From: Oscillospiraceae bacterium
Lineage (GTDB): Bacteria; Bacillota; Clostridia; Oscillospirales; Oscillospiraceae
NCBI GenBank assembly: GCA_015067465.1
Contig: SVMK01000007.1
Coordinates: 1 to 52,928, forward strand
Length of the DNA: 52,928 bases
Direction of reading: 5' to 3'
Shown here: positions 16,870 through 25,791 of the stretch, piece by piece
Layout: every line of letters starts with the position of its first letter
Position numbering within the stretch: position 1 is the first letter of the stretch
Made by a program: the position numbers and the translations under genes
Notes under the pieces: generated by a model
Database searches by the model: none
Seen by the model: the letters and a program-made list of their open reading frames with translations, nothing else
Told to the model about the DNA's origin: nothing

Positions 16870-16904
16870 AATATTATTAATATTGTTAGGAGATGTTTAA
16901 CGAT

Positions 16905-17738
16905 ATGTCAGATGCATGCACCCACGATTGCTCCAACTGCACTTCCGACTGCGATTCCCGCACGGAACCCCAGAGCCTTCTGGAGCCGATGAATCCGTAT
17001 TCCGATGTTAAGAATGTGATTGCGGTTGTGTCCGGTAAAGGCGGCGTTGGAAAGAGCCTGATCACTTCGCTGATGGCAAGCCGTATGAAAGCGAAAAATT
17101 ACAAAACCGCCGTTCTGGATGCTGACATCACCGGCCCGTCCATCCCCAAGATCTTCGGGCTTGATGATGCGCGTGCGCAGGGCGACGAGCGCGGAATTCA
17201 GCCCAAGGTCAGCCGCGGCGGTGTTGAGCTGATGAGCGTGAACCTGCTGCTGGACGACACCACTGTGCCCGTGATCTGGCGCGGCCCCGTAATTGCGGGC
17301 GTTGTCAAGCAGTTTTGGAGCGAGGTTTGCTGGGGCGATGTTGACTATATGTTTGTCGATATGCCTCCCGGAACCGGCGATGTTCCTCTCACGGTGTTCC
17401 AGTCCCTGCCCATCAAGGGTATCATCATTGTCAGTTCCCCGCAGGAGCTGGTCGGCATGATCGTGCAGAAGGCTGTCAATATGGCGAAGATGATGGATAT
17501 TCCCGTCATCGGCCTGGTTGAGAATATGTCTTATTATGAGTGCCCCGATTGCGGCAAGCGCCACAGCATCTTCGGCGAGAGCCACATTGAAGAGATTGCC
17601 GCAAAGCACGGCATCGACACCATTGTACGCATCCCCATCGACCCTGCGTTCGCCGCTGCCTGCGATGCGGGTAAGATTGAAGATGTGGATGTTGCATGGC
17701 TTGACACGATTGTGGAACAGATTGAAAACAAACTCTGA
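16905..17738 (+). CDS. Mrp/NBP35-family ATP-binding iron-sulfur carrier
   Basis: The 277-residue P-loop protein belongs to the Mrp/NBP35/ApbC family, which binds and transfers Fe-S clusters. An N-terminal four-Cys cluster is visible (Cys5, 9, 12, 16), as in NBP35-type members. The deviant Walker A GKGGVGKS follows (44-51), then DMPPGTGD (Walker B region) and a CPDC pair near residue 210, the cluster-bridging CxxC. An Fe-S donor fits an organism with hydrogenase and ferredoxins, but no target is shown by context. I chose ATG 16905; ATG 16893 is in frame but abuts the AGGAG site. The transcription unit is monocistronic with terminator 17761-17794. Confidence 0.93.
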   Translation: MSDACTHDCSNCTSDCDSRTEPQSLLEPMNPYSDVKNVIAVVSGKGGVGKSLITSLMASRMKAKNYKTAVLDADITGPSIPKIFGLDDARAQGDERGIQPKVSRGGVELMSVNLLLDDTTVPVIWRGPVIAGVVKQFWSEVCWGDVDYMFVDMPPGTGDVPLTVFQSLPIKGIIIVSSPQELVGMIVQKAVNMAKMMDIPVIGLVENMSYYECPDCGKRHSIFGESHIEEIAAKHGIDTIVRIPIDPAFAAACDAGKIEDVDVAWLDTIVEQIENKL

Positions 17739-17760
17739 TCCGCTTACGGATGAAAGCTTA

Positions 17761-17794
17761 AAAGGGCAAACGGTTATAAAGCCGTTTGCCCTTT
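17761..17794 (+). terminator. Intrinsic terminator after the mrp-like gene
   Basis: AAAGGGCAAACGG pairs with CCGTTTGCCCTTT around an 8-nt loop. Confidence 0.9.
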
Positions 17795-17832
17795 GTTATA
17801 ATTTATTTGTATAAAGGCTGATAAAATTTCAT

Positions 17833-17858
17833 CCCCCCGGGAGGCTTCTGCCGGGGGG
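17833..17858. repeat. GC-only inverted repeat upstream of the His-rich protein gene
   Basis: CCCCCCGG (17833-17840) and CCGGGGGG (17851-17858) form a perfect 8-bp stem with a 10-nt spacer, 50 nt before the gene. No T-run follows. It could be an operator or an mRNA leader hairpin. Confidence 0.7.
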
Positions 17859-17908
17859 AAAACTATGCTATGATGTATGCAGAAATTAATTAAGGAGCGT
17901 ATATACAT

Positions 17909-18322
17909 ATGAGTTTTGAACACAGTCACGATAACCATCCCGACCACAGCCACGATGATGATGTGCATTTCCATGCCCACAACCATCGCCACACCCATGA
18001 GCACACGCACGGCGGCAGCACCCACACCCATGAGCATGCCCATTCCCATGACCACGGTCACACCCACCCCCATACCCATGACAATCTCCATGACGGTTCG
18101 GACGATGCGCACAACCACAGCCATGAACCGATGGAAGAGATGATGACGCTGCTCAACTTTATGGTGGCGCACAATGTTGCGCACGCAAAAGAGCTGGAAG
18201 ATCTGGCGCACAAGCTGGACCATGCCGGCAACCACGCGGCTTACCATAAGATCATGGAGGCGGTTGAAGACTTTGCGCGCGGCAATCAGCGCCTGACCGA
18301 AACGCTGCAGGATCTGCTCTGA
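17909..18322 (+). CDS. Histidine-rich metal-binding protein
   Basis: The 137-residue protein has 27 histidines in its first 73 residues, mostly as HxH repeats alternating with Asp, Thr, Glu and Asn. A helical C-terminal half (about 76-137, NFMVAHNVAHAKELEDLAHKL) adds six more His. There is no signal peptide, so it is probably cytoplasmic. Such tails bind Ni, Zn or Co in metallochaperones and storage proteins. It opens a five-gene operon with a FecCD-type ABC importer and an FmdE-like protein, so handling of the imported metal is the likely role. Which metal cannot be told. AAGGAG lies about 11 nt before the ATG. Confidence 0.85.
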   Translation: MSFEHSHDNHPDHSHDDDVHFHAHNHRHTHEHTHGGSTHTHEHAHSHDHGHTHPHTHDNLHDGSDDAHNHSHEPMEEMMTLLNFMVAHNVAHAKELEDLAHKLDHAGNHAAYHKIMEAVEDFARGNQRLTETLQDLL

Positions 18323-18345
18323 TTTGCATGCGAGGCGAAACGGTT

Positions 18346-19470
18346 ATGAAGAAAAAGACTGCAATGTTTATAGCCGGCGTTCTGGCGCTTTGTCTGCTTG
18401 CCGGATGTGCCAAAGACGAGGGAAAAGCCAATGCGCCCGATACTCCCGCACAGCCCGAAACACGCGTTATCACCGATATGCTCGGCCGCGAGGTTGAGAT
18501 CCCTGCTGAGATCAAAACCGTGGTTTGCACCGGCAACAATGCCCTGCGTATGCTGACCTATCTTGAAGGAACGCATCTGCTTGCAGGCATTGAGGAGGCC
18601 GACCTTGCTTTTGAAACCTCCACAAAGCGTGATTATGCGTATGTCAATCACGAAATGTTTTCAACGCTTCCCGTGATCGGCAAAGGCGGCGGCAGTGCTT
18701 ACACGGCCTATCCGGAAGAGATTTTGAAAGTGATGCCCGATGTGATACTGTCGTGCTATGTGCAGGAGGCTGCCGAGCAGCTGCAAAGCGAAACCGGTAT
18801 TCCCGTGGTCAGCATCCGAAGCACCACGGCAAATTTTATTGACGAAAACTGGTGCGATGCGCTGAAGCTGACGGCTGAGGTGATCGGTGCGCAGGCGCGC
18901 TGCGATGCCCTGCTCGGTTATATTGATGCCTGCAAGGCCGACCTGAAGGAAAGAGCCTCCGCAGTTGCCGAGACGGACAAGCCAGCGGTTTACACCGGCG
19001 CGGTAACGTATTCCGGTGACCACGGCTTTGCCGGAACGTACGCCAATTTCGGACCGCTGATGGCGATTGATGCGAACAATGTGGCGGACAAAACCGGCGA
19101 GAAAGCCGGGTTTGAAGTTGATCTTGAGCAGGTACTCGTATGGGATCCCGACATAATTTTTCTGGATCCCGGCAGTATGTATCTTGTCAATGAGGAATAT
19201 GCCTCCAACCCCGACTTTTTCCACGCACTTACTGCGGTGCAAAACGGCGAGATTTACGCCATGCCGGCGTTTAATAACTATGCCACAAACATCACTTACT
19301 GTCTGTTGGACGCCTATTATGCGGGAACTGTGCTGTATCCCTCGCAATTTGCGGATATTGACCTGAAGACCAAGGGCGGCGAGATTATGACTGAGTTTTT
19401 GGGCAGGGACTATTATGACGAAATGCAGGCCGACGGTCTGACTTACGGAAAACTGACTCTGGGAGAGTAA
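18346..19470 (+). CDS. ABC transporter substrate-binding lipoprotein (FecB/BtuF-like)
   Basis: The 374-residue protein has a lipoprotein signal (MKKKTAMFIAGVLALCLLAGC, lipid-modified Cys21). It then has a helical-backbone metal-receptor fold beginning at VITDMLGREVEIPAEIKTVV. This class carries iron chelates, haem, cobalamin or metal complexes to FecCD-type permeases. ATG 18346 is 11 nt behind GAGG; an ATG six codons earlier overlaps that site. The permease starts 1 nt after its stop. Substrate is unknown; the His-rich protein and FmdE neighbours argue for a metal or metal chelate. Confidence 0.92.
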   Translation: MKKKTAMFIAGVLALCLLAGCAKDEGKANAPDTPAQPETRVITDMLGREVEIPAEIKTVVCTGNNALRMLTYLEGTHLLAGIEEADLAFETSTKRDYAYVNHEMFSTLPVIGKGGGSAYTAYPEEILKVMPDVILSCYVQEAAEQLQSETGIPVVSIRSTTANFIDENWCDALKLTAEVIGAQARCDALLGYIDACKADLKERASAVAETDKPAVYTGAVTYSGDHGFAGTYANFGPLMAIDANNVADKTGEKAGFEVDLEQVLVWDPDIIFLDPGSMYLVNEEYASNPDFFHALTAVQNGEIYAMPAFNNYATNITYCLLDAYYAGTVLYPSQFADIDLKTKGGEIMTEFLGRDYYDEMQADGLTYGKLTLGE

Positions 19471-19471
19471 G

Positions 19472-20554
19472 ATGATCAATCTGGAGAAGACAGCGCCTCA
19501 CAACGCTTATCGGAATTTTATATTGAAAAAATGGCTTGCGCTTCTGGTGCTGCTTGCGGTTTTGCTCGTTTCTGTACTCGTCTCAATTTCCGCCGGTTCC
19601 TCGGGACTGACGGTTTCCGAAGTGATGACGGCGCTGCTCGGCAGGGGGACGAAGCAAACAAATGCAATTATTTGGAATATCCGCATGCCGCGTATCTGCA
19701 CCGGTATTGCGGTTGGCGCAGCGCTTGCGCTGACAGGCTGCATTATGCAAAATGTGCTTCGCAATCCGCTGGCCTCGGCTTCAACGCTGGGCGTATCGCA
19801 GGGCGCTTCGTTCGGCGCGGCGTTTGCCATCGTTTGCCTGGATGCCGGTGCCCAGCTCAATGCCGGGGCAACCTCGGCGGCAGTTTCCATATCCAATCCT
19901 TATCTGGTCACGCTCTGTGCGTTTGTCGGAGGATTTGCAACAACGGTGGTGATTCTCGCGCTCTCACGCGGCGGGCGCATCAGTCCGGCCACGATGGTGC
20001 TGGCGGGTGTTGCGCTCAGTTCGCTGTTCAGCGGCGGCACAACCATCGTGCAGTACTTTGCCGATGATGTGAAGGTGGCCTCTGTTGTATACTGGACCTT
20101 TGGCGATCTCGGCCGGGCAAACTGGCGCGAAATCGGTCTGATTTTCGCTATCACGCTGCTGTCGTTTCTGTATTTCATCGGCAACCGATGGAATTTCAAC
20201 GCAATGGAAAGCGGTGCAAACACGGCCAAGAGCCTCGGTGTTCCGGTTGACCGGCTGATTCTGATCAGCATGGTGCTGTGCTCGCTGATGGCTGCTGTTT
20301 CCACAGCGTTTGTCGGCTGCATCAGTTTTGTCGGTCTGATTGCGCCGCATATGGTGCGCCGTTTTGTCGGAAACGATTACCGCTTTCTCATCCCGGCGTC
20401 TGCGCTGATGGGGGCTGTGGTGCTGGTGCTGGCGGAACTTGTTTCGCGCTCGGTTGTAGCGCCGAGCATTTTGCCGATCGGTGCGCTCACATCGTTCCTC
20501 GGTGCGCCGCTGTTCCTCTATATGATTTTCCGCAAGGGAGGTGCTGCGCAATGA
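19472..20554 (+). CDS. FecCD-type ABC transporter permease
   Basis: The 360-residue integral membrane protein has about ten hydrophobic segments. The family blocks RMPRICTGIAVGAALALTGCIMQNVLRNPLA (split over about residues 71-101), LGVSQGASFGA and SFVGLIAPHMVRR are seen. It forms the channel of an iron-chelate/cobalamin-type importer with the flanking lipoprotein and ATPase. The start codon lies 1 nt after the preceding gene and its stop overlaps the ATPase start (ATGA). Confidence 0.95.
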   Translation: MINLEKTAPHNAYRNFILKKWLALLVLLAVLLVSVLVSISAGSSGLTVSEVMTALLGRGTKQTNAIIWNIRMPRICTGIAVGAALALTGCIMQNVLRNPLASASTLGVSQGASFGAAFAIVCLDAGAQLNAGATSAAVSISNPYLVTLCAFVGGFATTVVILALSRGGRISPATMVLAGVALSSLFSGGTTIVQYFADDVKVASVVYWTFGDLGRANWREIGLIFAITLLSFLYFIGNRWNFNAMESGANTAKSLGVPVDRLILISMVLCSLMAAVSTAFVGCISFVGLIAPHMVRRFVGNDYRFLIPASALMGAVVLVLAELVSRSVVAPSILPIGALTSFLGAPLFLYMIFRKGGAAQ

Positions 20555-21300
20555 TTGAGGTGAAAAATATTTCCTATTCATACGGCAGCCATCCCGTTTT
20601 GAAAGACATCAGCTTCACGGCCCAGCCCGGCAACTGTGTTGGTATTCTCGGCAACAACGGCGCGGGCAAATCCACGCTGATCACCTGCCTGAACAAAATC
20701 CGCAAGCCGGACAGCGGCTCGGTTTTTATCGACGGGAAGGATATTCGCGATATGGACCGCCTCGAAACAGCGAGAAATATTGCTTATGTTGCGCAAAAAA
20801 GCGAAATGAGCCGAACAACCGTTTATGATGCGGTGCTGCTCGGGCGCAAGCCTTATATGAAATGGGGTCTTGGCGAAAAAGATTATGCCATGTGCGATGA
20901 GATGCTCGAGCGCATCGGCATATCGGATTTCAAGCTGCGCTATATCAACGAACTCAGCGGCGGCGAAGTGCAGAAAGTGATGCTTGCAAGAGCTTTTGTG
21001 CAGGAACCGAAGCTGCTGCTGCTTGATGAGCCCACAAGCAATCTTGACCCCAAGAACCAATATGAGATGATGAGCATCGTAAAACAGATGGCAAAAGAGC
21101 GCGGCATTGTGGTTCTTGTTGTCATCCACGACCTGAACCTTGCGATGCGCCATTGCAACCGCTATCTTTTCGTCAAGGACGGACTGGTTTACGCTTACGG
21201 CGACTCTGCCGTTATCACGGAGAAAACGCTTGAAGAAGTTTACGGTATTCAGGCTACGCTGATGGCGCACGAAAACCGAAAGTTTGCAATTATTGAGTAA
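20551..21300 (+). CDS. ABC transporter ATP-binding protein (FecE-like)
   Basis: The 249-residue ATPase energises the importer. Walker A GNNGAGKST, the Q-loop at AYVAQKSEM, signature LSGGEVQKVMLARA, Walker B LLLLDEPTSNLD and the switch His in VVIHDLN are all present. Length and the C-terminal tail fit FecE/FhuC-type proteins. The start ATG 20551 follows AAGGGAGG inside the permease gene and overlaps its stop by 4 nt. A longer in-frame reading upstream is permease-shadow sequence. Confidence 0.95.
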   Translation: MIEVKNISYSYGSHPVLKDISFTAQPGNCVGILGNNGAGKSTLITCLNKIRKPDSGSVFIDGKDIRDMDRLETARNIAYVAQKSEMSRTTVYDAVLLGRKPYMKWGLGEKDYAMCDEMLERIGISDFKLRYINELSGGEVQKVMLARAFVQEPKLLLLDEPTSNLDPKNQYEMMSIVKQMAKERGIVVLVVIHDLNLAMRHCNRYLFVKDGLVYAYGDSAVITEKTLEEVYGIQATLMAHENRKFAIIE

Positions 21301-21317
21301 CAAAGGAGGACTTTGAA

Positions 21318-21851
21318 ATGGATGAGAATAAGGTTTTGTGGAAGCGCGCGGTCGACTTCCACGGTCATGAATGCCCGGGGCTGACGATCGGCTACCGTGC
21401 TGCGCTGTATGCCATCGAATTGTTAGAACTTACCTTTTCTGACGATGAGCAAGTAGTTTGTATCTCCGAAAATGATGCCTGCGGCGTGGACGCGATTCAG
21501 GCCATTCTCGGCTGCAGCGTCGGCAAGGGAAATCTGCTGTTTCACATGCGCGGAAAGCAGGCCTTCTCCTTCTATAACCGCAAAACCGGCAAGTCCGTTC
21601 GTCTGGTGCTCAAACCGCTTGAGCGCAAGATGACAAGGGATGAGTCGTTTGACCATTATCAGGCAGCGGCACCGCAGGACATGTTTGACGTTTGTGAAAC
21701 AAAGATCAAGCTGCCTGAGAGCGCGCGACTCTTTGACTCCTATGTCTGCGAATGCTGCGGGGAAACGGCGGGGGCAAACTGGATCCGTCTGGCCGGCGGG
21801 AAAAAGCTTTGTCTTGACTGCTACGAGCAGTATGACCGCTTCAGCGTATAA
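21318..21851 (+). CDS. FmdE-family protein with C-terminal zinc ribbon
   Basis: The 177-residue protein has an N-terminal FmdE domain (FHGHECPGLTIGYRAA, then DACGVDAIQAILGCSVGKGNL). The His/Cys residues likely bind a metal. A C-terminal CxxC-x18-CxxC ribbon (CECC and CLDC) follows. FmdE proteins were named from the molybdenum formylmethanofuran dehydrogenase operon, but their function is not established. They recur beside FecCD-type transporters. Here it closes the operon, 17 nt after the ATPase with AAGGAGG upstream. A role in metal insertion or sensing linked to import is an inference. Confidence 0.88.
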   Translation: MDENKVLWKRAVDFHGHECPGLTIGYRAALYAIELLELTFSDDEQVVCISENDACGVDAIQAILGCSVGKGNLLFHMRGKQAFSFYNRKTGKSVRLVLKPLERKMTRDESFDHYQAAAPQDMFDVCETKIKLPESARLFDSYVCECCGETAGANWIRLAGGKKLCLDCYEQYDRFSV

Positions 21852-21871
21852 GCCGGAAGAAATGCTTGCAA

Positions 21872-21903
21872 AAACCGCAATGCGTACCTGCGCATTGCGG
21901 TTT
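21872..21903 (+). terminator. Hairpin after the FmdE gene, probable terminator
   Basis: AAACCGCAATGCG pairs perfectly with CGCATTGCGGTTT around a 6-nt loop. Only three T follow, so efficiency is uncertain. Confidence 0.7.
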
Positions 21904-21994
21904 GCTCCGACGTTTTGGCTGTTTTGCGGGAACGGGGAAGCGATGGCGTTTTTTTCTTAATTTTTGTTTGTCGAAAAAAAGTTTGAATATACTA

Positions 21995-22022
21995 TTGACA
22001 ATTTCCAAAAATCATGTATAAT
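21995..22022 (+). promoter_or_regulatory. SigA-type promoter of tRNA-Gln
   Basis: Perfect TTGACA and TATAAT with 16 nt spacing, 11 nt before the mature tRNA. Confidence 0.9.
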
Positions 22023-22033
22023 ATTTTTTGCTT

Positions 22034-22107
22034 ACCGGGATTGTGTAAAGGTAGCACGCCGGACTCTGACTCCGTCTGTGAGGGTTCGAATCCTTCTCCC
22101 GGTGCCA
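22034..22107 (+). tRNA. tRNA-Gln (anticodon CUG)
   Basis: Acceptor stem ACCGGGA/TCCCGGT, discriminator G and encoded CCA. The anticodon loop CTCTGAC gives CTG; the T-arm is GAGGG-TTCGAAT-CCTTC. The closing pair of the anticodon stem is a C-U mismatch. It has its own promoter and terminator. Confidence 0.92.
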
Positions 22108-22110
22108 ATA

Positions 22111-22142
22111 GAGCTGTGCCGTTTCGGCGCGGCTCTTTTTTT
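22111..22142 (+). terminator. Intrinsic terminator of tRNA-Gln
   Basis: GAGC-x-G-x-GCCG / CGGC-x-C-x-GCTC stem followed by eight T. Confidence 0.9.
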
Positions 22143-22198
22143 AATTTATCCGCGTTTTCATATGCTGAACGAATTAAATTTCAAGGACGGTGCGTTCG

Positions 22199-23473
22199 AT
22201 GGATTTTGTTATTAAGGGCGATATTGTCTACAGCCGCTCGCCGCGTGAGCTTGCGGTAACGGAAAACGGCTGGCTTGTGTGCGCAAACGGCTGTTCTCAG
22301 GGTGTTTTCACCGAACTGCCGGAGCAATGGAAGGGCCTGCAAGTGATCGATCACAGCGGCAAGCTCGTGATTCCCGGCCTTTGCGATCTGCATCTGCATG
22401 CACCGCAATACGCTTTCCGCGGCCTGCATATGGACGAGCAGCTGCTCGATTGGCTGCAGAAGTATGCCTTTGTGGAGGAAGGAAAATTCTCCGATGCCGC
22501 GTACGCACGGCGCGCTTATGGGATTTTTGCCGATCAGATGCGCCGCTCCGCAACCACGCGCGCGGCGATTTTTGCAACCGTTCACCGCGAGGCAACGGAG
22601 ATTCTCATGGATGAGATGGAGCGCTCCGGCTTGATATCCGTTGTCGGCAAGGTGAATATGGACCGTGACGCGCCGGCATATCTGGTGGAAGAATCTGCGC
22701 AGCGCTCGGCGGAGGAAACGCGCGCATGGCTTGACTGTGTTGCCGGAAAATATTCGCGCACAGGCCCGATCATCACGCCGCGCTTCATTCCCAGCTGCAC
22801 CGAAGCGCTTTTGTCTGCGCTGGGCGCGCTGGTGCGCGATCGCGGCTTGCCCGTGCAGTCGCATCTCTCGGAAAACCCCGGCGAGGTGGAACTGGTGTGC
22901 TCGCTGGTGCCGGAGAGCAAATTTTACGGCGATGCCTACGACCGCCATCATCTTTTCGGCTCACACGGCGGCGCGATCATGGCCCATTGCGTTTACTCCT
23001 CGGAGGAAGAGATTGAACTGATGCGCAGCCGCGGCGTTTTTGTTGCACATTGCCCGTCTTCCAATATCAATATCTGCAGCGGAATCGCACCTGTAAGAAA
23101 ATATCTTGATCTCGGGCTGCGCGTCGGCCTTGGCAGCGATGTTGCCGGGGGAGAGAGCGAATCGCTCTTTAAAGAAATGCGCTGCGCGATCGCGGCTTCG
23201 AAAATGTACTGGAAGTATGTTGACGGCACCGCTGCGCCGCTTACGTTCCCCGAGGTGTTCTGGATGGCAACGGTGTCCGGCGGTGCGTTTTTCGGGCGTG
23301 TCGGTTCGTTTGAACCGGGGTATGCGGCGGACATTGTGGTGCTGGACGATGCGCGTGAGCCGTACCCGCAGAAGCTTGATGTTGCCGCGCGTTTGGAGCG
23401 CTGCGTGTATCTTTCCGCGGACAAAACGGCAATTGTCGATAAATTTGTTCAAGGTGACAGGATCGCACTCTGA
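22199..23473 (+). CDS. guaD: Guanine deaminase (amidohydrolase family)
   Basis: The 424-residue zinc amidohydrolase converts guanine to xanthine. The metal motif PGLCDLHLHAPQYAFRG and the following LLDWLQKYAFVEE closely resemble the guanine deaminase signature. Also seen are the QSHLSENPGEVE histidine, MAHCVYSSEEEI, AHCPSSNINICSG and the final metal ligand in GLGSDVAGG. The N- and C-terminal strands form the usual small beta domain. The start is ATG 22199 with AAGGA 11 nt upstream; a GTG three codons earlier is too close. It stands alone between tRNA-Gln and a chemoreceptor gene. Confidence 0.9.
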   Translation: MDFVIKGDIVYSRSPRELAVTENGWLVCANGCSQGVFTELPEQWKGLQVIDHSGKLVIPGLCDLHLHAPQYAFRGLHMDEQLLDWLQKYAFVEEGKFSDAAYARRAYGIFADQMRRSATTRAAIFATVHREATEILMDEMERSGLISVVGKVNMDRDAPAYLVEESAQRSAEETRAWLDCVAGKYSRTGPIITPRFIPSCTEALLSALGALVRDRGLPVQSHLSENPGEVELVCSLVPESKFYGDAYDRHHLFGSHGGAIMAHCVYSSEEEIELMRSRGVFVAHCPSSNINICSGIAPVRKYLDLGLRVGLGSDVAGGESESLFKEMRCAIAASKMYWKYVDGTAAPLTFPEVFWMATVSGGAFFGRVGSFEPGYAADIVVLDDAREPYPQKLDVAARLERCVYLSADKTAIVDKFVQGDRIAL

Positions 23474-23502
23474 CTATTAGGGACTAATTTATAGTATTAT
23501 CC

Positions 23503-23531
23503 TTGACGAAAACGGCAGAAATTGGTATAAT
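23503..23531 (+). promoter_or_regulatory. SigA-type promoter of the chemoreceptor gene
   Basis: TTGACG (23503-23508), 17 nt, TATAAT (23526-23531), giving a leader of about 145 nt. Confidence 0.8.
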
Positions 23532-23570
23532 AACGGCATTATATGTCAATATATAGTGGTTTTTGTTGAT

Positions 23571-23614
23571 CGCTCTTTGCGGAACTCCGGTATGAAGAGC
23601 GACACAGCTGTGTT
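23571..23614 (+). promoter_or_regulatory. Structured leader of the chemoreceptor mRNA
   Basis: A hairpin CGCTCTT...AAGAGCG (23571-23601) is followed by the palindrome ACACAGCTGTGT (23603-23614). I could not match these to a known riboswitch; the elements of a cyclic-di-GMP aptamer are not evident. Confidence 0.4.
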
Positions 23615-23684
23615 GACTGACGGCATTTTTTGCATCGGCGCAGCCGGAAAATGAAAACGCTTTCATGAGAAAGGAACGTTGATT

Positions 23685-25724
23685 ATGCGAAAGAAAAATG
23701 ACATTGCCGCTGTTCCCGCAAAGGAAAAAGGGAAGATGAAGTCTATTCGCAAGGAACTGACCAACAAGGTTTGCCTGCTTGTTGCTTTTCCGATGATTGC
23801 GCTTGGTCTGCTTTCTGTTTATCTTCTGATGACCAGCGCGATGACCTCGCTGGAGCAGACGGTTCTGCCTCTGGTTGAGATTGCCGCAGCCGATGTTCAC
23901 AACACGATAAACACGCATATTAATGTAGCGCAGGAAGTTGGCACGTTTCCCGAGCTTTCCGATCCTTCCGTTTCCACAGATGCCAAAAAGCAGCTGATTG
24001 ATGCACGTGCGCAGATGCACGGCTATCAGCGCGGCAATATTCTCGACATCAACGGTAAGAGCATTTTTGACGGCAACGACTATTCCACGCGTGAGTATTA
24101 TATCCACGCCATGCAGAGACAAAGCTGGATTTCCGAGCCGCTGACCAGCAAGGTGACCGGCGCGACGACGCTTATCGTTGCGTCCCCCATCTGGAAAGAC
24201 GGTGTTTACGCATCTTCTGTCTCCGGTGTTGTTTATTTTGTTCCGGAGGAAACGTTCCTGAACGATATTGTGTCGTCTGTTCACATCTCTGAAAACAGCT
24301 ATGCCTATATGCTGGATAAAAACGGCAATATCATCGCGCATGAGGATATGCAGAATGTTGCCGAGCAGGTGAACCACATTGCGCTTGCAAAGGCCGATGC
24401 TTCCTACGCAAAGCTTGCCGAGATTGAAACCGCTATGATTCAGGGCTACACCGGCTTTGCAACTTACAGCAACGGCAACCAGCTTTGGCTTGCAGCTTAT
24501 ACCCCTGTTGAGGGCACCAACGGCTGGAGCCTTGCCGTTACGGCCCCGCTGAACGATTTCCTGCTCAGCACCTATGAAGGAATTTTCTTCACGGTCGGCC
24601 TGCTGATTTTCGCGATGATTGCCGCCATGCTGATTATGCGCCGCATTGCCGCGCGCATTTGCGACCCCGTTGCCAAATGCACCGAGCGCCTTGAAACGCT
24701 GGCACAGGGTGACCTGACTTCCGAAGTTCCCGTGTTTAAGCGCCGCAACGAAATCGGTCGGCTTTCGGATGCAACCGCTACCATTGTCAGCCAGATTTCC
24801 GGCGTGATCAGTGATCTTTCCACGAACCTTGACAATATCTCCGAGGGTGATTTCACCTGCGAAGCGAGCGATCCGTCGCGCTATATCGGCGACTATGCCG
24901 CACTGAAATCCGCCATTGACCGCATTTCCCACCATCTGAGCCATACCATGTGGCAGATCAGCACCACCGCAGATCAGGTTGCGATCGGAAGCGATCAGGT
25001 TGCTGCGGGCGCGCAGATTCTCAGCAGCGGCGCCGTGACGCAGGCCACCTCGATCGATCAGCTTGCGCATGATATCGGCGGCATCACCGATCGCATTCGC
25101 CAGACGGCCGAGCATGCGGAAAATGCAAGCAACAAGGTTGGCGAAACCGGCGAACTGATGGTTGCGTGCAGCGCGCAGATGAGCGAGATGCTCGCAGCGA
25201 TGGATGAAATCGGCCAAAACTCCCAGCAGATCGGCGACATTATCAGAACCATTGAGGACATTGCGTTCCAGACCAATATCCTTGCGCTTAACGCGGCTGT
25301 TGAAGCTGCGCGCGCGGGCGATGCCGGTAAGGGCTTTGCCGTTGTCGCGGACGAAGTTCGTAACCTCGCAGGTAAATCTGCGGAAGCATCGCAGGTCACT
25401 TCTGCGCTCATCAGTGCTGCCATTGATTCCGTCACCCGCGGACGCAACATTGCAAACTCCACCGCCGCCACGCTCGAGCGTGTTTCTGAGAACTCCAACC
25501 AGACTGCGGACATGGTCAACGAAATCGCCGTTGCGGCGCAGCAGCAGTCCGAAACCATCGAGCGCATCAATCAGGGCGTGGACGAGATCTCCACCGTTGT
25601 TCAGCACAATTCCGCTTCTTCCGAAGAGAGTGCTGCGTCCAGCGCGGAAATGTCTTCGCAGGCCCAGATGCTCAAGAGCCTTGTTGAGCAGTTTAAGCTT
25701 CGCATTGAGGAAGAGGAGCTTTGA
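23685..25724 (+). CDS. Methyl-accepting chemotaxis protein with Cache sensor domain
   Basis: The 679-residue receptor has a first membrane helix at about 23-45. An extracellular sensor of about 250 residues follows ([20 protein letters not shown] is Cache-like), then a second helix near 300-320, a HAMP linker and a long cytoplasmic signalling coiled coil. The hairpin tip [20 protein letters not shown] (about 523-542) and [12 protein letters not shown] are diagnostic. It would signal ligand binding to CheA/CheW. No chemotaxis or flagellar genes are in the window. The ligand cannot be named. The C-terminus lacks the NWETF pentapeptide. ATG 23685 follows AAGGAA; a TTG two codons earlier is less likely. 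Confidence 0.94.
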   Translation: MRKKNDIAAVPAKEKGKMKSIRKELTNKVCLLVAFPMIALGLLSVYLLMTSAMTSLEQTVLPLVEIAAADVHNTINTHINVAQEVGTFPELSDPSVSTDAKKQLIDARAQMHGYQRGNILDINGKSIFDGNDYSTREYYIHAMQRQSWISEPLTSKVTGATTLIVASPIWKDGVYASSVSGVVYFVPEETFLNDIVSSVHISENSYAYMLDKNGNIIAHEDMQNVAEQVNHIALAKADASYAKLAEIETAMIQGYTGFATYSNGNQLWLAAYTPVEGTNGWSLAVTAPLNDFLLSTYEGIFFTVGLLIFAMIAAMLIMRRIAARICDPVAKCTERLETLAQGDLTSEVPVFKRRNEIGRLSDATATIVSQISGVISDLSTNLDNISEGDFTCEASDPSRYIGDYAALKSAIDRISHHLSHTMWQISTTADQVAIGSDQVAAGAQILSSGAVTQATSIDQLAHDIGGITDRIRQTAEHAENASNKVGETGELMVACSAQMSEMLAAMDEIGQNSQQIGDIIRTIEDIAFQTNILALNAAVEAARAGDAGKGFAVVADEVRNLAGKSAEASQVTSALISAAIDSVTRGRNIANSTAATLERVSENSNQTADMVNEIAVAAQQQSETIERINQGVDEISTVVQHNSASSEESAASSAEMSSQAQMLKSLVEQFKLRIEEEEL

Positions 25725-25753
25725 TTGCTAAGGGAGAGCGTAAGTAAAAATGC

Positions 25754-25787
25754 AAAGCAGCTTCCCAACGCGGGAAGCTGCTTTTTT
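25754..25787. terminator. Bidirectional intrinsic terminator
   Basis: AAAGCAGCTTCCC pairs with GGGAAGCTGCTTT and is followed by T-runs. It serves the chemoreceptor gene (+) and tspO (-). Confidence 0.93.
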
Positions 25788-25791
25788 GCTT

